Below, piece by piece: positions 22,357 to 25,450 of a stretch of 25,450 nt of DNA. The position numbers and the translations under genes were made by a program. The number at the start of each line of letters is the position of its first letter. Position 1 is the stretch's first letter. The DNA comes from SIG701 sp045577175 (GTDB lineage Bacteria; Bacillota; Clostridia; Oscillospirales; CAG-272). The stretch covers positions 1 through 25,450 of the forward strand of contig JAZNHT010000042.1 of NCBI GenBank assembly GCA_045577175.1. Reading direction: 5' to 3'. The notes under the pieces are model-generated. The model was not told the DNA's origin. It searched no databases and saw nothing but the letters and a program-made list of their open reading frames with translations.

Positions 22357-23553
22357 TCAGTAATATGTATACTGGAGGTCTGACACCGTGATGCCGATGT
22401 TGTAATATTGCAGAATCAGCTCATCCAGGCTCAGAAGCAGAAGATGGATCGTGTCGCCGAAGGTAGGCTTGAGCTGTGCCGCAACGGCAGAGGTAATGCC
22501 CTCGTACTCATAATCGTATATATTCATATTGTCTTCGGAAAATTCACTTCTGTTGATATATCCGTACAGATAGCCCTCCACGCCGCTGACGCTGATCGCC
22601 AGCGCGACATCCTGCTCATCGCTCAGCCTGTACGGGTGGAGCATTGCGACCATTTCAACGCCATCCTGATCCATGGCAAGGTACACATACATGGTTTTCT
22701 CAAAGGGATCATAATACGCCGCAACACCGAGCGTGAATCCGTCCTGCGAAATCTGATTTGAGATATAATACATACCGTCTTCGTCCATCACGCCGTTCAG
22801 ATACACATATGTAGCAAACACTTCATGCCCGTTCGTAACCAATCCGCATTCCGTACACATGCCGTGATCTATCGAATGATCTGTCATCGGTGTTTCCTTC
22901 TGCTCAACGATTATATGACCGCATTTTGTACAGTGTATGCCTGCAGAAAGACCCGTCTCCGTACAGGTTGCCGCCCTCGGCGAATCCGTCATCTGTGTAT
23001 GTCCGAGTGCCGGCACCTTTTCCGTATACGAATCTTTGCAGACGGGGCAGGTGTACGTTTTGATACCCTGTTCGGTGCAGGTCGGCTCTGCCGTGACCTT
23101 CCCGACATACACATGCTTGCCGGTCGCCGCGGTTGTTTCTGTTTTCAGCGTCTCGCCGCAGACGGCGCAAATCTGATGCCGCTTTCCCTCTGTGACACAG
23201 GTAGCCTTTGCGTCAGCGATCCACTCGCCTTCCGTATGACCGGTTGCCGGGATCGCTTCCGTTTTTATCGTATCCTCACAAACGGAGCAAATCTGATGCT
23301 TACTTCCGTCCGCTGTACAGGTTGGCTCGGCATCGATGATCCATTCGCCGTCCGTATGACCGGTCGCGTCGATGTCCTCGTATTCCAGCTCGCCGCATTC
23401 GCACGCGCGAACCCGTTCACCGTCCCGTGTACAGGTAGGCTCGTCCTCCACTTCCCATTCACCGTAGACGTGCTCATGACAGGATGTCATCAAAAGAAAA
23501 GCCATGATGCACACCGCCCAAAGCGAAAACATGCGATAAAACCGTTTTTTCAT
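22357..23553 (-). CDS. surface lipoprotein with five Cys-rich (CxxC) repeats
   Basis: Probable lipoprotein: basic start MKKRFYRM, hydrophobic stretch 9-22, then MTSC with C25 as lipidation site. From about residue 31 to 226 there are five repeats of roughly 38-40 residues with the pattern GEW-x5-PTCT-x2-G-x5-C-x2-C-x5-TE-x3-ATGH, then a last CTEC at 233-236. The cysteine pairs may bind zinc or form disulfides. A C-terminal domain of about 150 residues (250-398) has no recognised family. The ATG at 23551-23553 has GGAGG seven bases upstream; the in-frame extension to 23715 covers the leader. Such repeats are common in Clostridia surface proteins of unknown role. The leader may act as an attenuator. 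Confidence 0.78.
   Translation of the reverse strand: MKKRFYRMFSLWAVCIMAFLLMTSCHEHVYGEWEVEDEPTCTRDGERVRACECGELEYEDIDATGHTDGEWIIDAEPTCTADGSKHQICSVCEDTIKTEAIPATGHTEGEWIADAKATCVTEGKRHQICAVCGETLKTETTAATGKHVYVGKVTAEPTCTEQGIKTYTCPVCKDSYTEKVPALGHTQMTDSPRAATCTETGLSAGIHCTKCGHIIVEQKETPMTDHSIDHGMCTECGLVTNGHEVFATYVYLNGVMDEDGMYYISNQISQDGFTLGVAAYYDPFEKTMYVYLAMDQDGVEMVAMLHPYRLSDEQDVALAISVSGVEGYLYGYINRSEFSEDNMNIYDYEYEGITSAVAAQLKPTFGDTIHLLLLSLDELILQYYNIGITVSDLQYTYY
22860..23470 (-). repeat. five tandem coding repeats of about 115-120 bases
   Basis: The DNA encoding the CxxC units is repeated with moderate similarity; short shared words such as TGACCGGT and GCAGGTNGGCTC recur. The periodicity follows the protein repeat, and there are no spacers, so it is coding duplication. 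Units two and three are the most alike. Confidence 0.7.
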
Positions 23554-23570
23554 TTTGTTTCCTCCAAATG

Positions 23571-23606
23571 TAAAAAAATATAGAGCGTCAACCGAAGTTG
23601 ACGCTC
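23571..23606 (-). terminator. leader terminator upstream of the CxxC-repeat lipoprotein
   Basis: GAGCGTCAAC (23583-23592) and GTTGACGCTC (23597-23606) form a perfect ten-base-pair stem with a four-base loop. On the minus strand it is followed by TATATTTTTTTA. It lies between the promoter at 23720-23748 and the lipoprotein ribosome site, so it ends transcription before the gene unless disrupted. Confidence 0.85.
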
Positions 23607-23682
23607 CGATTGTTTTTACACAAACCAAATTGGAAGAGGAGCATCTGCCATAAAAGTATGCAGAAAAAAGGCAGTCTGCCCC
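23600..23682 (-). promoter_or_regulatory. candidate attenuator/riboswitch-like leader (antiterminator and upstream hairpin)
   Basis: On the minus strand GGGGCA (23677-23682) and CTGCC (23670-23674) can pair with GGCAG (23645-23649) and TGCTCC (23638-23643), an almost continuous 11-pair hairpin. The same GATGCTCC (23638-23645) can instead pair with GGAGCGTC (23600-23607, one G-U pair), which is the 5' arm of the leader terminator. The two folds exclude each other: hairpin formed means terminator on, hairpin opened means antiterminator. This was found by hand; no class was recognised and no ligand is proposed. Confidence 0.5.
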
Positions 23683-23719
23683 ACCGTCTTTTCGAATATT
23701 CAGCTTGTGTCGCATACAA

Positions 23720-23748
23720 ATTATACCACATTATCGAAACAATGTAAA
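23720..23748 (-). promoter_or_regulatory. promoter of the CxxC-repeat lipoprotein leader
   Basis: On the minus strand TTTACA (23743-23748), a 17-base spacer and TATAAT (23720-23725) preceded by TGG, an extended -10. The start should be near 23713, giving a leader of about 160 bases. Confidence 0.8.
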
Positions 23749-23805
23749 TACAATTATGAAATTTTTTGCCCGATCAGGTCGGTTTGGGACGAAAAGCGCA
23801 GAAAA

Positions 23806-24624
23806 CTACGGTTCCCTCACAGGCAGGATGCCGATATTATCCACGTACACGGTATCCGCCCCCAATTCAATCGCACCGATCACATCCTCTGCGGTGTTGA
23901 TCCCAAACATAAATATACGGTAACCTTTTTGCTGCAGGTATGGGATGTTTTCTTTATAATATCCGTCCAGATAATCGTACGGAAGCGCGATCCCGATAAA
24001 CTTTTCGACAAGAAAGTTTTCAATCACCGTGCTTATATCATAATACTCTTTGTAGCGTGAAAACAGGTGCCGGTTGAATGACGTTTCCTCGCGGATTGCC
24101 TCCCACATCTCGACCGAAAAAACCTCCGGGATGATCCGATCGGACAGGTCAATTCCGTGGATCTGCTGAAGCGTGGCTATTCGCTTTATCACCTCGGCAT
24201 CGCGCAGTGTGTTTTCCATCTTTGCGTCCACGATCACGGTGACATCGGGATATTCGGTAAGCATCGTGACGAGCCAGTCCTCATTTACGGGGGTGTATCC
24301 GCCCTCCAATTCAAGAGCAAGAAAATCCGCATAGCTCATGCCGTCATATCCGCCCGAAAGATGCTCCCAGCTGTGGGTGGCGATCAATCTCCCGTCGGAG
24401 GAGAGCTTCAGATCGTATTCAAAATATCGGTATCCGAGTGCATAATAGGTGTAAAACGCTTCCTGACAGTTGAGCAGACGCATCCCGTCCAGCTCACCGC
24501 CTGCGTGCAGAATCACGCACAGATCATCCGCTGTCGTGACAGTGGGCGAAGATTTTTGCGCACAGGATGAAAACAAAACCGTCAACAGGATAAGCAGTAA
24601 AATGAAAGAGAGTGATTTTTTCAT
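23806..24624 (-). CDS. GDPD-fold lipoprotein (glycerophosphodiester phosphodiesterase-like)
   Basis: Lipoprotein signal: basic MKKS, hydrophobic 5-18, lipobox LFSSC with C21. The rest follows the GDPD TIM barrel: H40 in LHAGGELDG, the acidic pair E69 and D71 in YRYFEYDLKLSSDGRL, H84 in ATHSWEHL, and VDAKM later; FGINTAEDVIGAIELGADTVYVDNI is the typical C-terminal strand-helix-strand. Two signature residues differ: the usual HRG reads HAG, and the usual HD reads HS (S85). It may thus be an altered or inactive enzyme, or act on a different phosphodiester. Length is 272 residues. The ATG at 24622-24624 follows AGGAGG by five bases. It probably acts outside the membrane. No clear terminator follows. 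Confidence 0.78.
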   Translation of the reverse strand: MKKSLSFILLLILLTVLFSSCAQKSSPTVTTADDLCVILHAGGELDGMRLLNCQEAFYTYYALGYRYFEYDLKLSSDGRLIATHSWEHLSGGYDGMSYADFLALELEGGYTPVNEDWLVTMLTEYPDVTVIVDAKMENTLRDAEVIKRIATLQQIHGIDLSDRIIPEVFSVEMWEAIREETSFNRHLFSRYKEYYDISTVIENFLVEKFIGIALPYDYLDGYYKENIPYLQQKGYRIFMFGINTAEDVIGAIELGADTVYVDNIGILPVREP

Positions 24625-24715
24625 GCGATCCTCCTATGTAGCGTATCGTTTTCGGCAGATGTAAAATGTAATCCGCGCAAGCGCGGAGTGGGTTCAGCGT
24701 TTCGGCGGTAGCCGC

Positions 24716-24754
24716 AAATGCAAAAAAGAGCCCTATGGGCTCTTTTTTGCATTT
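24716..24754 (-). terminator. strong terminator overlapping the recombinase stop
   Basis: AAATGCAAAAAAGAGCCC (24716-24733) and its exact complement (24737-24754) form an 18-base-pair stem with a three-base loop. T runs occur in both stem arms, so it may work in both directions. The final ten codons of the recombinase and its TAG stop (24733-24735) lie within or next to the stem. Confidence 0.85.
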
Positions 24755-25450
24755 GGTGGTGCATTGCTGTTGATATCCGAATTTTGCACGTATGGCTGGA
24801 TGTCCGATAAGGTGATGGTGGATTGGAGGTTGTTGCTTGTATTGTATGTGACGGCGATTTTTTTGCCTCCGCCGTCAGTGTCGAAGACGAATACTTTGTT
24901 TACGAGGGTATCAATGATTTTTTCGCAGTATTCCGCGTCGTCTGTGTTTCCACTGCTGACGAATGCGGTAAGCCAGTAAGATATTCTATCCTTTGTCAGT
25001 TTCGGCTTCTTTGTTTCTTCTTTGGAAATTTCTTTTTGGAGGGCTTCCTTTTGTGCGCTCAAATCAAGAAGCCGACCTCCTACATCTTCGGTGTCGATTC
25101 CCTGTTCTACGAGCCGCAAAAGGTTGCGGATGGAGGCTTGCACTCCTTTGAACTCAATTTGGAGGGCGAGCAGGCGGCTGGTATCGTTGAATTCTTTTTC
25201 TGCCATTTCGGCTACCCGTAGAGAGATGGTATCGATCACGCCCGGCTGGAGGATTTTTTGGACGGTCTCCTGCACGATCAGTTTTTCCACCCAGTCCTTC
25301 TTCTCGTTGCATTTGTGGCAAGTGCCTTTTTTCTTTCGTTCACTACATTTATAATAGGTGTAGGTATTTCCCGTGTGGCTTGTGCCGCTTTCTCCCACCA
25401 TCGGGCTGCCGCAACAGCCACAGTACAGTTTTCCTGTGAGCAGGTAAGGA
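24733..25450 (-). CDS. large serine recombinase, C-terminal part (cut by window edge)
   Basis: The reading frame continues past the right edge. The residues beginning YLLTGKLYCGCCGSPMVG, then YYKCSERKKKGTCHKCNEKK, form the recombinase zinc beta-ribbon domain of large serine integrases. A long coiled-coil stretch follows (EMAEKEFNDTSRLL...LQKEISKEETKK), then the C-terminal end with VNKVFVFDTDGGGKK. The N-terminal catalytic domain with its serine is outside the window, so activity cannot be judged. About 238 residues are visible. Such enzymes integrate and excise prophages or conjugative elements without a long homology core. The gene ends in a terminator, and the region to its left looks chromosomal, so one end of an element may lie nearby. 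A remnant is also possible. Confidence 0.88.
   Translation of the reverse strand, partial: PYLLTGKLYCGCCGSPMVGESGTSHTGNTYTYYKCSERKKKGTCHKCNEKKDWVEKLIVQETVQKILQPGVIDTISLRVAEMAEKEFNDTSRLLALQIEFKGVQASIRNLLRLVEQGIDTEDVGGRLLDLSAQKEALQKEISKEETKKPKLTKDRISYWLTAFVSSGNTDDAEYCEKIIDTLVNKVFVFDTDGGGKKIAVTYNTSNNLQSTITLSDIQPYVQNSDINSNAPPNAKKSP

Noticed and set aside
22860..23470. Repeats that could look like a CRISPR array
   Set aside because: The repeats are coding, vary in sequence and have no unique spacers; they follow the protein periodicity.
24672..24687. Hairpin TCCGCGC-AA-GCGCGGA as a terminator
   Set aside because: No T run follows on either strand and the strong terminator is already at 24716-24754; it may be an attachment-site or leader feature but cannot be assigned.
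1..25450. tRNA, rRNA, toxin-antitoxin or phage-defence genes
   Set aside because: I looked on both strands for tRNA T-loops, rRNA blocks and small toxin/antitoxin pairs and found none I could support.

Overview
The window looks like a chromosomal segment of an anaerobic, Gram-positive Clostridia-type bacterium, probably a gut Oscillospirales/Christensenellales-like lineage. The reasons are the argCJBDF order, strong GGAGG ribosome sites, TTGACA/TATAAT-type promoters, short intrinsic terminators, CwlD- and WYL-type genes and Clostridia-type lipoproteins. The taxon is inference; no rRNA or tRNA gene was seen. Most of the window is ordinary core metabolism. The accessory flavour is at the right end.

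Layout. (1) 1-5413, minus strand: an arginine biosynthesis operon, argC-argJ-argB-(AT-rich membrane protein)-argD-argF, with argF running off the left edge. It is driven by a consensus promoter (TTGACA-17-TATAAT) and a convincing ArgR/AhrC ARG box that overlaps the ribosome site of argC. The best argC start is a TTG. (2) 5414-6022: a terminator, an outward plus-strand promoter followed by a strong hairpin, a second ARG-box-like sequence and a 77-residue membrane protein. (3) 6023-8253, plus: a WYL-domain regulator overlapping cca (ATGA), whose 3' end overlaps tail to tail with a Xer-type tyrosine recombinase on the minus strand (8223-9287). (4) 9452-12294, plus: a seven-codon upstream ORF overlapping a membrane protein gene, a CwlD-like amidase, and radA.

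(5) 12341-14644, minus: a two-gene sugar unit (TIM-barrel isomerase/epimerase, then uxaC). (6) 14776-18675, minus: an operon with a stand-alone left-handed beta-helix GlmU-like protein, glmM and glmS, i.e. UDP-GlcNAc precursor synthesis. (7) 18931-22248, minus: nagA-like deacetylase, a strongly diverged NagB-like protein and a nucleoside-hydrolase-family protein. Sections 6 and 7 together put amino-sugar synthesis and amino-sugar salvage side by side.

(8) 22357-24624, minus: two lipoprotein genes. One is a CxxC-repeat lipoprotein whose leader can be drawn as a three-state attenuator (hairpin, antiterminator, terminator). The other is a GDPD-fold lipoprotein with altered active-site signature residues. 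(9) 24733-25450, minus: the C-terminal part of a large serine recombinase, cut by the right edge, which suggests that an integrative element or its remnant starts here.

The signal I find most worth pursuing is the attenuator-like leader at about 23571-23713. Next are the NagB-like protein lacking a catalytic aspartate, the foreign-looking membrane gene inside the arg operon, and the overlapping upstream ORF at 9452.
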